Positions 15,423 through 24,357 of a stretch of 64,000 nucleotides of DNA are shown here, piece after piece. This stretch comes from Maribrevibacterium harenarium. Its GTDB lineage: Bacteria > Pseudomonadota > Gammaproteobacteria > Pseudomonadales > Marinomonadaceae. Numbering within the stretch: the first letter of the stretch is position 1; every line of letters starts with the position of its first letter. Under the pieces are notes generated by a model. The model was not told the DNA's origin and did not search any database. It saw nothing but the letters and a program-made list of their open reading frames with translations. Made by a program: the position numbers and the translations under genes. The DNA is taken from contig NZ_VFRR01000002.1 of the NCBI RefSeq assembly GCF_006385675.1, forward strand, positions 124,001 through 188,000, given 5' to 3'.

Positions 15423-16511
15423 ATGAAACGTACTGCTTTGAGTTTGTGTGTTGCCGGTGTTTTTGGATGGTCTTCTTTAGCTGCGGCGGAAGACGTAGTA
15501 AACGTATACAACTGGTCGGATTATATTTCCGAAGGTGCCCTAGAGCAGTTCACTGCCGAGACGGGTATTAAGGTGAACTACGATGTCTACGATTCGAACG
15601 AAGCCTTGGAAGCTAAGTTAATGGCGGGTGGTTCTGGCTACGATGTGGTGATGCCATCGAACTCCTTCTTTGAACGTCAGGTAAAAGCGGGCGTATTCCA
15701 GAAGATCGATAAGAGCAAGTTAGCCAATATTGGGAATGTGGATGCCACCTTGGCATCGCAAATTGCCTTGCATGATGCAGGTAACCAACACAACGTACCG
15801 TACGCTTGGGGCACCATTGGCATCGGTTACAATACTAAGATGATCGAAGAGCGTCTAGGCACAGCCGATGTGGATTCTTGGGATCTGCTATTCAAGCCAG
15901 AAATCGCAGCCAAGCTGAAAGATTGTGGTATTGCGGTTTTAGACTCACCAGCGGAAGTCATGTCAGTGGTGAACAACTACCTTGGCCAAGATCCGAACTC
16001 GGAAGATACCAAAGTATTAGAAGCGTCAGCTGAGCTGCTTAAGGGCACCCGCGACAACATCAAATACTTCCACTCTAGCCAGTACATTGGCGATCTTGCC
16101 AATGGTGATGTGTGTGTTGCAGTTGGCTACAACGGCGATATTTTGCAATCTCAGGCCCGTGCGGAAGAAGCAGATAACGGCGTTGATATTCGTTACGTGA
16201 TTCCAAACGAAGGTACTCTAGTTTGGTTTGACTTGATGGGTATTCCAGCGGATGCACCTCATCCAGAGGCAGCTCACAAGTTCATCGACTTCATCTTGAA
16301 GCCAGAAATCGCTGCCGCTATCTCTAACTATGTTTGGTACGCTGTGCCAAATACTGCTGCTGAGCCTTTATTAGACCCAGAAGTGGCTGAAAACAAAGGG
16401 GTTTACCCAACGCAGGAAGTAAAAGAGAAACTTTACGTGCAAGTGGCACATACTGCCCGTTTTGACCGTTCACTTACCCGTGCTTGGACAAACATCAAGA
16501 CTGGTCGTTAA
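15423..16511 (+). CDS. potF: Periplasmic putrescine/polyamine-binding protein (PotF/SpuD type)
   Basis: This substrate-binding protein feeds the PotGHI permease. The 362-residue chain begins with a Sec signal peptide (cleavage near AAA-ED, about residue 22), then the family start VVNVYNWSDYISEGALEQF. Aromatic and acidic ligand residues of the group occur in VPYAWGTIGIGYN, FHSSQYIGDLANGDVCVAVGY and VWFDLMGIP (quoted in part). The C-terminal AWTNIKTGR is shared with the paralogue at 27244. It lies 88 bp after puuA and 79 bp before potG. Putrescine is favoured over spermidine because of the neighbouring genes. Confidence 0.93.
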   Translation: MKRTALSLCVAGVFGWSSLAAAEDVVNVYNWSDYISEGALEQFTAETGIKVNYDVYDSNEALEAKLMAGGSGYDVVMPSNSFFERQVKAGVFQKIDKSKLANIGNVDATLASQIALHDAGNQHNVPYAWGTIGIGYNTKMIEERLGTADVDSWDLLFKPEIAAKLKDCGIAVLDSPAEVMSVVNNYLGQDPNSEDTKVLEASAELLKGTRDNIKYFHSSQYIGDLANGDVCVAVGYNGDILQSQARAEEADNGVDIRYVIPNEGTLVWFDLMGIPADAPHPEAAHKFIDFILKPEIAAAISNYVWYAVPNTAAEPLLDPEVAENKGVYPTQEVKEKLYVQVAHTARFDRSLTRAWTNIKTGR

Positions 16512-16529
16512 CAGACCGGATTTGGGTAT

Positions 16530-16560
16530 GAGCTGGCGGAGTGTTATGCTTCGTCAGCTC
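16530..16560 (+). promoter_or_regulatory. Stem-loop between potF and potG
   Basis: GAGCTGGCGGAG (16530-16541) pairs with CTTCGTCAGCTC (16549-16560), 12 bp with one G-U pair and one mismatch. A T-run follows only after 9 further bases. The likely role is partial termination or 3'-end protection so that the binding protein exceeds the membrane components. Confidence 0.65.
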
Positions 16561-16589
16561 CACGTAACATTTTTTGCTAAGGTTGGGGC

Positions 16590-17741
16590 ATGACGGACAC
16601 CACTACTGCACAAGACGCTTCCCTCGCATTGCCAAGTTGGCGCCAAAAAGACGCCAAGCCACTGGTTCAAATCGAAGAAATTACCAAACAGTTTGGTGAC
16701 TTTCGCGCGGTTGATGCGGTTTCCCTAGATATTTACGAAAACGAATTATTCTGTTTGCTGGGCGGCTCTGGCTCCGGCAAAAGTACCCTGTTACGTATGC
16801 TTGCTGGGTTCGAAACCCCAACTTCTGGGCGGATTCTAATTGACGGGGTGGATATGTCCCATATTCCGCCCTGGGAACGTCCGGTTAATATGATGTTCCA
16901 AAGTTATGCCCTGTTTCCCCACTTAACAGTCGAAGATAACGTTGCCTTTGGTTTGCGCCGAGAAGGGGTCAAAGGCGCCGAATTAAAACGCCGTGTGAGT
17001 GGTATTTTAGACATGGTGCAGCTGGGTCATTTGGCGCGCCGCAAACCTAATCAGCTGTCTGGTGGTCAACGTCAGCGGGTGGCCCTTGCCCGAGCGGTGG
17101 TGAAACAGCCGAAGCTGTTGTTATTGGACGAACCCCTTGGCGCGTTGGACAAAAAACTGCGGGAAGAGACCCAGTTTGAATTGATGCGTTTGCAAGAAGA
17201 GCTAGGCATTACCTTTATGGTGGTGACCCATGACCAAGAAGAAGCTATGACCCTAGCGACCCGTATCGGGGTAATGAACCAAGGCATCATTGTCCAAACC
17301 GCCGAGCCCCATGATGTTTATGAATACCCTAACAGTCGCTTTGTGGCCCAGTTCATCGGTAACGTGAACCTATTTGATGGGGTGGTCATGGAGGACGAAA
17401 TTGACCGGGTAACGATTCAATGTGATGCCATCGAAGGCTTGGTAGAGATTGGTCATGGTATTAGCTGTGCACCAAACCAAGAAGTAGCCGTCGCGATTCG
17501 CCCCGAGAAAATTCGTTTAAGTCGTGAAGCTCCAGAGCAAACTACCAACCTTGCCAAAGGTATGGTGCTGGATATTGCTTATATGGGCAGCCAGTCTATT
17601 TTCCGTATTCGCTTGAACTCTGGCCAAGAAGTGCGTGTTACCCAGCCGAATATGTCGCGGGATACCAGTAACCGCATTATGTGGGATGAGCAGGTCTATC
17701 TTGCTTGGGATGCCTACAGCTGTGTGGTACTCACGTCATGA
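16590..17741 (+). CDS. potG: Putrescine ABC transporter ATP-binding protein
   Basis: The ATPase of the PotFGHI importer, 383 residues. The nucleotide-binding domain has Walker A GGSGSGKST, Q-loop MMFQSYALFPH, signature LSGGQRQRVALARA, Walker B LLLLDEPLGALD and switch histidine VVTHDQEEA. Residues from about 270 form the C-terminal OB-like (TOBE) regulatory domain typical of the PotA/PotG/MalK class. Its stop overlaps the potH start (ATGATG context), so potG and potH are coupled. Confidence 0.95.
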   Translation: MTDTTTAQDASLALPSWRQKDAKPLVQIEEITKQFGDFRAVDAVSLDIYENELFCLLGGSGSGKSTLLRMLAGFETPTSGRILIDGVDMSHIPPWERPVNMMFQSYALFPHLTVEDNVAFGLRREGVKGAELKRRVSGILDMVQLGHLARRKPNQLSGGQRQRVALARAVVKQPKLLLLDEPLGALDKKLREETQFELMRLQEELGITFMVVTHDQEEAMTLATRIGVMNQGIIVQTAEPHDVYEYPNSRFVAQFIGNVNLFDGVVMEDEIDRVTIQCDAIEGLVEIGHGISCAPNQEVAVAIRPEKIRLSREAPEQTTNLAKGMVLDIAYMGSQSIFRIRLNSGQEVRVTQPNMSRDTSNRIMWDEQVYLAWDAYSCVVLTS

Positions 17742-18676
17742 TGGGGGCTAACGAATCCATCGTCCAGCCTCGTCGTTCGTTGCTGAGTCGCTTCGGCGAA
17801 CTGCGTCTCGGGCGCACCGCCGTGATCTTGATCCCCATGCTATGGTTAGCGGCATTTTTCTTTATTCCATTTTTGGTGGTGTTCAAAATCTCCTTAGCGG
17901 AGGCAGCTATAGCGGTGCCGCCCTACTCCCCATTATGGGAGTGGGATGGCGACAATGCGTTTGGCACCTTGCGTATCAACTTTGGCAATTATCTGTTTTT
18001 GTTTGAATCACGCTTTTACTTGGATGCGTATTTAAGCTCTATCAAGATCGCTGCGATATCAACCTTGATTACGCTCGTTGTTGGCTTTCCGATGGCCTAT
18101 TTGATCGCCAAAAGTCAATCGACGATGCGTACACTGCTACTGGCACTGGTGATTTTGCCGTTCTGGACGTCGTTCCTACTGCGTGTTTATGCCTGGATGG
18201 CGCTGCTAAAGAAAAATGGCCCGGTGAATGAAGTGCTGATGGCGCTGGGTGTGATTGATCAACCGTTGCAGATTCTACAGACCGATTTTGCAGTGTATCT
18301 CGGCATTGTGTACACCTATCTGCCATTTATGATTTTGCCCCTATACACCACATTGGAAAAAATGGACTTGAGCCTAATTGAGGCCGCTCAAGACCTAGGT
18401 GCCAAGCCCTATCAGTCGTTCTTCTTAGTTACACTGCCTCTAGCTGTGCCAGGGATTATCGCTGGCTGCTTGTTGGTATTTATCCCGGCCGTGGGTGAGT
18501 TCGTGATACCGGCGCTGCTTGGAGCCTCTGATACCCTAATGATAGGTCGCGTGTTGTGGGATGAATTCTTCCTCAACCGGGATTGGCCGTTGGCATCATC
18601 GGTGGCGATTATCATGCTGATCGTGTTGGTTGGCCCGATTATGTTTATGCGCAGCCGCAATAAGGAGGCCATGTAA
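17738..18676 (+). CDS. potH: Putrescine ABC transporter permease PotH
   Basis: Inner-membrane permease of about 312 residues with six hydrophobic segments. The cytoplasmic coupling motif is EAAQDLGAKPYQSFFLVTLPLAVPGI, the EAA loop that docks on the ATPase (quoted in part). The ATG at 17738 overlaps the potG TGA by 4 bases; the longer open frame from 17705 would lie inside potG. It pairs with PotI, and the TAATG junction couples it to potI with AAGGAGG just upstream. Confidence 0.94.
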   Translation: MMGANESIVQPRRSLLSRFGELRLGRTAVILIPMLWLAAFFFIPFLVVFKISLAEAAIAVPPYSPLWEWDGDNAFGTLRINFGNYLFLFESRFYLDAYLSSIKIAAISTLITLVVGFPMAYLIAKSQSTMRTLLLALVILPFWTSFLLRVYAWMALLKKNGPVNEVLMALGVIDQPLQILQTDFAVYLGIVYTYLPFMILPLYTTLEKMDLSLIEAAQDLGAKPYQSFFLVTLPLAVPGIIAGCLLVFIPAVGEFVIPALLGASDTLMIGRVLWDEFFLNRDWPLASSVAIIMLIVLVGPIMFMRSRNKEAM

Positions 18677-19491
18677 TGAAAGGTACCTCTTGGACATTGC
18701 GGCTTAGCGCCGGGGCCGGATTTGTATTTTTATACGCCCCCATCATTGCCTTGATCATCTACAGCTTTAACGAATCCAAACTGGTGACCGTTTGGGGAGG
18801 CTGGTCGATCAAATGGTATGTGGAGTTATTCCAAAACGAGCAAATCATGTCGGCAGCTTGGGTAAGTCTCAAGATTGCCTTTATTTCGGCGACGTTGGCC
18901 GCAGTTTTGGGGACGTTGGCCGGTTTTGTATTAAGTCGCTTCGGGCGCTTTCGCGGCAAAACCATGTTGGCGGGCTGGGTGACAGCCCCTCTAGTCATGC
19001 CGGAGGTCATCACGGGTTTATCCCTGTTGTTGCTATTCGTTGCCATGGAAAATATGTTTGGCTGGCCGGCAGGACGTGGCTTAACCACCATCGTAATTGC
19101 CCATACCACTTTCTGTTTGGCCTATGTGGCAGTGGTGGTGCAGTCCCGTTTAGCCACCTTGGACGACACCTTAGAAGAAGCGGCAATGGACTTGGGGGCG
19201 AAGCCCGTCACCCTGTTTTTCCTGATTACTTTGCCACTGATTGCCCCAGCTATTTTGGCCGGTTGGTTGTTGGCCTTCACCTTATCCCTTGATGATCTGG
19301 TGATTGCGAGCTTCGTCTCTGGGCCGGGGAACAGTACGTTGCCAATGGTGATTTTCTCTAAAGTACGTCTTGGCGTGACGCCAGAGATCAATGCACTGGC
19401 AACACTGATGATCGGCATTGTGATGATTGCGGTGATCGCGGCGGTATTTTTAATGCGCCGTCAACAGAAGCAAGTTGCTCAAGAAGATTAA
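18676..19491 (+). CDS. potI: Putrescine ABC transporter permease PotI
   Basis: The second permease subunit, 271 residues with six predicted membrane segments. It has the EAA loop LEEAAMDLGAKPVTLFFLIT and the characteristic end of the group (STLPMVIFSKVRLGVTPEIN). The start ATG overlaps the potH stop by one base. The last gene, the class-I amidotransferase, begins 12 bp after its stop, which puts that enzyme in the same transcript. PotH and PotI together form the channel. Confidence 0.94.
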   Translation: MKGTSWTLRLSAGAGFVFLYAPIIALIIYSFNESKLVTVWGGWSIKWYVELFQNEQIMSAAWVSLKIAFISATLAAVLGTLAGFVLSRFGRFRGKTMLAGWVTAPLVMPEVITGLSLLLLFVAMENMFGWPAGRGLTTIVIAHTTFCLAYVAVVVQSRLATLDDTLEEAAMDLGAKPVTLFFLITLPLIAPAILAGWLLAFTLSLDDLVIASFVSGPGNSTLPMVIFSKVRLGVTPEINALATLMIGIVMIAVIAAVFLMRRQQKQVAQED

Positions 19492-19503
19492 GGAGCAGAA
19501 CGG

Positions 19504-20217
19504 ATGATGAAAATCGGCTTGTTAGCGGCGGGTGTCACCCCTGATGCGTTGCAACCCCAATACCCAACCTACGCGCAAATGTTTGCCTTGCAGCTGCAAG
19601 CCTACGAGGCCAGCTTTGAGTTTGTCACCTACGATGTACGCTTGGGGGAATTTCCGGCCTCCAGTAGTGACTGTGATGCTTGGCTGATTACCGGCTCCAA
19701 AGCCGATGCTTACGGTGACGAGGATTGGATTTTGCGCCTCTGTGACCTGATTCAAGACATCGACCGCAACGGCCAAGTATTAGTGGGTATTTGCTTTGGT
19801 CATCAGATCATTGCTCGGGCGTTGGGCGGCAAAGTAGAGAAATACCAAGGGGGCTGGGGTGTTGGCGTTCATCAATACCAAGTACAGCAAACCATCCCAA
19901 CCTTACCGCAAACCCAGACCCTGTCCCTGTGTGCCTTCCATCAGGATCAAGTGGTTGAAAAGCCCGCTAAGCTCACCACCTTCCTTAGCAGCCCTTTCTG
20001 CCAACATGCCGGGCTGGTTTACGCCGATAAAATCCTCACCTTCCAAGGGCACCCAGAGTTTTCTAAGCAATACGAAGGGGACTTGTTGCAGCTCTATGCG
20101 GGAGTTACCGTACCGGATGACATTGTCGCCAAAGCGCAACAGTCTCTAGTGGAAAACAGCATTGATTCACCGCAGCTCATGGCGTGGATTGCGCAGTTTC
20201 TGAAAGGCACTCACTGA
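19504..20217 (+). CDS. Class-I glutamine amidotransferase (GMP-synthase-like GATase1 domain)
   Basis: A 237-residue stand-alone GATase1 protein with the Cys-His-Glu triad: nucleophile cysteine in VGICFGHQIIARALGG, and histidine and glutamate in LTFQGHPEF. It lies 12 bp behind potI with AAGGAG ahead of it, so it is co-transcribed with putrescine import. That is the position where PuuD, the gamma-glutamyl-GABA hydrolase, would be expected. It does not look like PuuD: the C26-type N-terminal pattern is absent and the protein resembles the GMP-synthase-like COG0518 group. Hydrolysis of a gamma-glutamylated polyamine product is a reasonable guess, not a demonstrated function. Confidence 0.85.
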   Translation: MMKIGLLAAGVTPDALQPQYPTYAQMFALQLQAYEASFEFVTYDVRLGEFPASSSDCDAWLITGSKADAYGDEDWILRLCDLIQDIDRNGQVLVGICFGHQIIARALGGKVEKYQGGWGVGVHQYQVQQTIPTLPQTQTLSLCAFHQDQVVEKPAKLTTFLSSPFCQHAGLVYADKILTFQGHPEFSKQYEGDLLQLYAGVTVPDDIVAKAQQSLVENSIDSPQLMAWIAQFLKGTH

Positions 20218-20224
20218 TATCTTC

Positions 20225-20251
20225 AGCTAGTCCCGATCTTTGGGGCTGGCT
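20225..20251 (+). terminator. Putative terminator of the puuA-pot operon
   Basis: AGCTAGTCCC (20225-20234) pairs with GGGGCTGGCT (20242-20251) over 10 bp with two G-U pairs. A T-rich stretch follows shortly after. It fits an operon end, but the T-run is not adjacent. Confidence 0.55.
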
Positions 20252-20281
20252 TGTCTCACTTTTTTCCTTATGGTAGGGAAT

Positions 20282-20299
20282 TTCACCCTTTTGGGTGAA
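20282..20299 (+). promoter_or_regulatory. Leader hairpin upstream of the secreted Cys-rich protein
   Basis: TTCACCC-TTTT-GGGTGAA is a perfect 7-bp stem with a 4-nt loop, about 80 bp before the start of the gene at 20378. It could be an operator or an mRNA leader structure. Confidence 0.4.
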
Positions 20300-20377
20300 G
20301 AACGACTCGACCAATCCGCTTACTCTCCTTATTTGATGCTTTGACCTGCCCCTTTCATCAACTAAAGGAAGATGACC

Positions 20378-21478
20378 ATGATAAGAATGTTACTTGTCTC
20401 TGCTGCTGTGAGTGCAGTAGGGGCCTTCTCAACTCTCAGTTATGCAGAGGAAGTGTTTGACCCAAGTTCCGTCCCTTGTGCGCTATCCGCTGGTGATTTT
20501 AAAAAAATGTACGTTGGCACCATCGGAGATTACGAATGGAAAAAGGGACTGGCTCAAGTCAGCAAAAGCACCGGTTTTTATGATGTGCACAACATTACTC
20601 CTAACGGCAGCAATGCTTGTCAGGTGGAATTACAGCAACATCAATGCCTGACCCTATTTTTAGATGAGAATTGGGAAGATAAGTTTGGCACCAACTCTGG
20701 GGAGTTTAGTTGCGTCAATCTACGTACAGGGGAAGCCATCGCTGCTGGGGATTTAGCCTATCAAAATAGCGTGCAAGAGCGCATGATCAAGATGCGTTGC
20801 CCCCATGGGTCCGAGATATCAGACTGTAGCAATGATTCGAACAGCAAGCGTGGTAACGACTTCCGCGCCCAAGTGCTAGCACCGAATAATTGGGAAATGG
20901 AGTCGGTCTGCGCGGGGCATATTCGCGAGCCGCGTTACTTTAGCGGTGGCAAAGTCGGAGACCGAGCTTTGTGCGCAATTACCAATCAACAGGGGGAAGC
21001 CCTTTACAAGGTGATTATTCCGATGGAATACGCCCACAATCAGCCGCTCAAAAAACTCGATGGGGAAACGGTTTCCTATCGACCCAAAGCGGTGCAGGTC
21101 GACATGAGTGACCAAGGGGCGAAAGATGCTCTCTTTATGCCCGAAACAGCACTGGAAAGTATGGTAGAAGGCACACCAGAAGAAGTGCTCGCCATTACGT
21201 TGCGTTGTACTTCACGTATGTTCACCCTGATGGAACAAAGCGGCGAGGCAGAGGACAAGATTGAACAAGTGCGCCGCATCACGGCCGAGCGCATCAGCCA
21301 GTGGGGAAGCCAACGTAGCGTTGTTATTCCTGGCACCGAAGGGGCTGATCAAGCAGAACGTTTGTATCAATTAGCCGGGAACCACGCCCAGCGTTATGGT
21401 AACGTTGAAGGCCCAGCTGGACTAAAAGCCGATACGCAAAGCTGCATTCCGTTGTATCAGCAAACCGGCTTATTTTAA
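20378..21478 (+). CDS. Secreted cysteine-rich protein of unknown function
   Basis: I do not recognise this 366-residue protein. It has a Sec signal peptide of about 24 residues (hydrophobic core, then TLSYA-EE), so it is periplasmic or secreted. The mature part has about ten cysteines, mostly in short motifs (VPCALSAGDF, NACQVEL, HQCLTLF, FSCVNL, RCPHGSEISDC, VCAGHI, ALCAIT, LRCTSR, QSCIPLY), an even number that suggests disulfides. The second ATG (20378) has AAAGGA at 8 nt; the first at 20372 is too close. It precedes a histidine kinase gene by 59 bp, so a signal-related role is possible. Confidence 0.75.
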   Translation: MIRMLLVSAAVSAVGAFSTLSYAEEVFDPSSVPCALSAGDFKKMYVGTIGDYEWKKGLAQVSKSTGFYDVHNITPNGSNACQVELQQHQCLTLFLDENWEDKFGTNSGEFSCVNLRTGEAIAAGDLAYQNSVQERMIKMRCPHGSEISDCSNDSNSKRGNDFRAQVLAPNNWEMESVCAGHIREPRYFSGGKVGDRALCAITNQQGEALYKVIIPMEYAHNQPLKKLDGETVSYRPKAVQVDMSDQGAKDALFMPETALESMVEGTPEEVLAITLRCTSRMFTLMEQSGEAEDKIEQVRRITAERISQWGSQRSVVIPGTEGADQAERLYQLAGNHAQRYGNVEGPAGLKADTQSCIPLYQQTGLF

Positions 21479-21537
21479 CGCAGAGCATACGGCTCGTTGG
21501 CACAGCGGGCCGTTTGCAAGAGGGAAAACACTCGGGT

Positions 21538-22872
21538 ATGAAGCCTAACTCACCATCTCAGTTTCTTAAAAGTCACCCCTTAGCCGGGCAAATTCGGCGC
21601 GAATTGCACCAGACTTTTATTCAGGAAATGGTATCACGCATGCCATTTTCGTTTCTGACGTTGATGGCCATTGGTTATTTTTTTAATGACGCCAATTCGC
21701 TTAGCGTGATGTCTATTTGGAGTGGCTTTGCCGGTTTAGTTGGGCTTGTCTCTTTCTTCGTGCTACGGCGTCACAAGCGCTTTTTAGACTCTCATGATGA
21801 ATATACCTATGAGAGTTATCAACGCTGGCGCATGGCGGTCTATGGCATCGCTATTCTATGGGGCTCCCTATACAGCTCCGTGCCTTTGTTGTTTTTCCCA
21901 AATGCTAACGAGGTGGAAATCATCACCGTGGTGATTGTGTTGATCCTCAATGCGTCCATTCCCTCTATGACCAAGGGGAATGACCCTTGGGTCTACATCT
22001 TGTTTGTCGTTCCGGTATTTTCCTGTTTTACCTGGCAAATTTACCATTTGGGGGTAGAGCAATATTGGCTGCTTACCATCATGGTGCCTATCGCTTGCGC
22101 CAGTTTGGTATTGTTCAGTCTGATGACCCATAAAGACCAGATGGAGCATACAGCGTTGCGGATCCTCTACAAAGAATCCGAGTTAAAAGCGGTAAAAGCC
22201 AATCTAGAAAAAACGCGCTTTCTGGCGGCGGCCAGTCATGATTTACGCCAGCCTATGCAGGCAACAAGTTTGTATTTAGGTGCCATCCAGCCGGGACAAG
22301 TCAAAGGTGATGGTCAAATCTTGGTAAATAAAGCGAAGCAAGCCGCCATCAGTGGCAATCGCTTGTTAGACAAGCTGCTGGATATTTCAGCATTAGACGG
22401 CAACGGTGTACGGCCCAATATCCAAGCCCTATCTGTCCTGCCCATATTACAGAATTTAGCTGACGATTATGCGCTATTGGCTCAATCCAAGGGACTGCTT
22501 TTCGACGTGGATAAAGTGGATGTAAGGGCCTGCTTTGACGAGGAGTTTCTCACGGAAATACTACAAAACCTACTGTCTAATGCTTTCAAATTTACTGAGC
22601 AAGGCTGCATCAAAGTTCGCTGTGATGTACAGGAAAACGAGCTCAATATTCACGTCCAAGACACCGGTATAGGGATGAGTAAGGTCAGTCAAATCCATAT
22701 TTTTGATGAGTTTTACCAAGTCCAGCAAGACGGAGCGCAGCAAGAAATTGGTATGGGGTTGGGGTTATCCATTGTGAAGCGTTTATGTGTTCTGCAAAAC
22801 CTAGAAATCAGACTTGAATCTACAGTAGGCAAAGGAACGACCTTTACCCTAACTTTGCCTTTAGCGCCCTAA
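21538..22872 (+). CDS. Membrane-bound sensor histidine kinase
   Basis: A kinase of about 444 residues. The first about 185 residues carry six or so hydrophobic segments with short loops and no periplasmic sensor domain. A short helix then leads to the dimerisation/phosphoacceptor box LAAASHDLRQPMQA (H234). The HATPase domain shows the N box NLLSNAFKF, DTGIGM and GLGLSIV. The HDLRQP variant is common in kinases paired with LuxR/NarL regulators. The ATG at 21538 is chosen; a TTG eight codons up is the alternative. It is convergent with, and probably partners, the response regulator at 22887. Confidence 0.9.
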   Translation: MKPNSPSQFLKSHPLAGQIRRELHQTFIQEMVSRMPFSFLTLMAIGYFFNDANSLSVMSIWSGFAGLVGLVSFFVLRRHKRFLDSHDEYTYESYQRWRMAVYGIAILWGSLYSSVPLLFFPNANEVEIITVVIVLILNASIPSMTKGNDPWVYILFVVPVFSCFTWQIYHLGVEQYWLLTIMVPIACASLVLFSLMTHKDQMEHTALRILYKESELKAVKANLEKTRFLAAASHDLRQPMQATSLYLGAIQPGQVKGDGQILVNKAKQAAISGNRLLDKLLDISALDGNGVRPNIQALSVLPILQNLADDYALLAQSKGLLFDVDKVDVRACFDEEFLTEILQNLLSNAFKFTEQGCIKVRCDVQENELNIHVQDTGIGMSKVSQIHIFDEFYQVQQDGAQQEIGMGLGLSIVKRLCVLQNLEIRLESTVGKGTTFTLTLPLAP

Positions 22873-22886
22873 ATAGGGAGGGGAAT

Positions 22887-23510
22887 TTAAAGCAAATTCA
22901 ATTCTTTAGCTTTGAGCAAGCAGTCGGTGCGGCTACTAGCGCCGAGTTTTTCGTACATCATACGGATATGGGTTTTGATGGTGTTCTCACTTAAACACAG
23001 CGTGTCTGCTACTTGTTTAGTGGTAGCCCCTTTTTCTAGTAGTTCTAAAATCGAGTATTGGCGTTCTGTAAGCAAAAGTTTTTGCTGTTCAAACTGGGCT
23101 AATTGCTTGGCATAGCGCGGCGTACACACCCAATCTTCACCATGTAAAATGCGGTCAGCAAAGCTCAAAATGTCCATCGCTTCCGATTCTTTGGTGATGT
23201 AGCCACGCACACCTAACTTGCGTAAAGCATCCGCTTGCTGTGGCTGGAAAATTGCCGAGCAAATCATGATTTTCTCAGCGCCCGCTTGGGTGAGGTGTTG
23301 AAACAAGTCGGTGCAACTAGTCTCTGGTATCTGTAGATCGAGAATCACCAGTTCGTACTCTTGGTGTCCAAGTCGAGCAATGACATCGGTTGCGGTGATG
23401 GCAATATCGACATTTAGTCCTGGACGTAACATGGACAAGGTGATCGCTAATGCATCGGCAAACATGGCATGGTCATCGACAACAAGCCAATTTCCGTTAT
23501 AGGTATTCAT
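22887..23510 (-). CDS. NarL/FixJ-family response regulator
   Basis: A 207-residue regulator. The N-terminal receiver has the acidic pair in LVVDDHAMFADAL, the phosphoacceptor D58 in LVILDLQIPE and the switch lysine in GYITKESEA. The C-terminal LuxR-type HTH (about residues 143-205) reads LLTERQYSILELLEKGATTK and LSENTIKTHIRMMYEKLG. It ends 14 bp from the convergent kinase gene, so this is a tail-to-tail two-component pair. Targets are unknown; the adjacent secreted Cys-rich gene is one candidate. Confidence 0.92.
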   Translation of the reverse strand: MNTYNGNWLVVDDHAMFADALAITLSMLRPGLNVDIAITATDVIARLGHQEYELVILDLQIPETSCTDLFQHLTQAGAEKIMICSAIFQPQQADALRKLGVRGYITKESEAMDILSFADRILHGEDWVCTPRYAKQLAQFEQQKLLLTERQYSILELLEKGATTKQVADTLCLSENTIKTHIRMMYEKLGASSRTDCLLKAKELNLL

Positions 23511-23626
23511 GGGACGGGAAACATCCTTTTATTGATTGTTCCGAATATAAGGAAAAATTAATGGACGTCTAAATACTAGCCATAACATGTCCATGTGGCT
23601 ATAAAAAAAATGAATCCATTTTCGAG

Positions 23627-24271
23627 CTAAGAATTAAGATGGTGGGAAAGCAAGCAGGCCAACATCCGCTTTAAGTCCTCTAAGGTAGCGTTGGAGCGGC
23701 GTGGGTTCTGGTTGACGATCACCAAAAAGCTACTGTGAGTGATTTCCAGATAGTGGCGAGCGATACGCTCCCGCTCCCGCGGGTGTTTGTCGATACCAAG
23801 GCGCTTAAACGCTTTGGCCATTTGGCTAATGACCAGCTCGTCATGGGTTTCATCTAGCTCTCGCAATTCCGGTACGGAAAACATGGCCTGAACCAAGGGT
23901 AAAATGGCCTTTTGCTGGCGATAGGTACGCAGGTTCAAGGCAACAGCTTTGTCGATAAAGTCCTCTAGGGGCATCGCTTCCAAAGGCCAAGTATGAATTT
24001 CAGCCATGACTTCGGCGATGCTATCCAGCCATTGTTTGCCCATGGCATAGAGAATGGCGTGTTTATTCGGGAAGTAGTGATACAAGGCACCGACAGATAT
24101 GCCTACTTCTTTGGCAATTAGCGCCGTATTCATGTCGGCCAGCCCCATGGTCACCAAGAGCTCGCTCGTGACATCCAAGATTTCCTGGGTACGCTTTTTC
24201 GAACGTGACTGTACCGGGGCACTACGGGGTGCCGTGGGTTGCATGGTTTTCTTGTTGCCAGCTGCGCTCAT
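23627..24271 (-). CDS. TetR-family transcriptional regulator
   Basis: A 214-residue regulator. The N-terminal HTH (about residues 25-75) has the TetR pattern TQEILDVTSELLVTMGLADM then ISVGALYHYFPNKHAILYAM. The C-terminal ligand domain is helical. It is transcribed in the same direction as, and downstream of, the PuuB-like oxidase at 24358 with about 87 bp between, so it may control the second polyamine gene set and itself. A small imperfect dyad (CTACC...GGTAG, 24296-24320, with an inner TACC/GGTA) lies just upstream of its start. The ligand may be a polyamine or its product; this is inferred from context. Confidence 0.88.
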   Translation of the reverse strand: MSAAGNKKTMQPTAPRSAPVQSRSKKRTQEILDVTSELLVTMGLADMNTALIAKEVGISVGALYHYFPNKHAILYAMGKQWLDSIAEVMAEIHTWPLEAMPLEDFIDKAVALNLRTYRQQKAILPLVQAMFSVPELRELDETHDELVISQMAKAFKRLGIDKHPRERERIARHYLEITHSSFLVIVNQNPRRSNATLEDLKRMLACLLSHHLNS

Positions 24272-24295
24272 ATGGTGCTACCTGAAATAGTCTCT

Positions 24296-24320
24296 CTACC
24301 TAATGGTAAGTGATCGGTAG
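24296..24320. promoter_or_regulatory. Candidate TetR operator dyad
   Basis: CTACC (24296-24300) faces GGTAG (24316-24320), and inside it TACC-TAAT-GGTA (24297-24308) forms a smaller palindrome. It sits 25 bp upstream of the TetR-family start codon. Short arms make this a weak call. Confidence 0.35.
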
Positions 24321-24357
24321 TAGTGCCTCTAAAGTGAGGTCAAGCATAGCACAGCCG

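Noticed and set aside
19504-20217. Naming this gene puuD
   Set aside because: The sequence resembles the GMP-synthase-like GATase1 group; the C26 peptidase pattern of PuuD is not seen.
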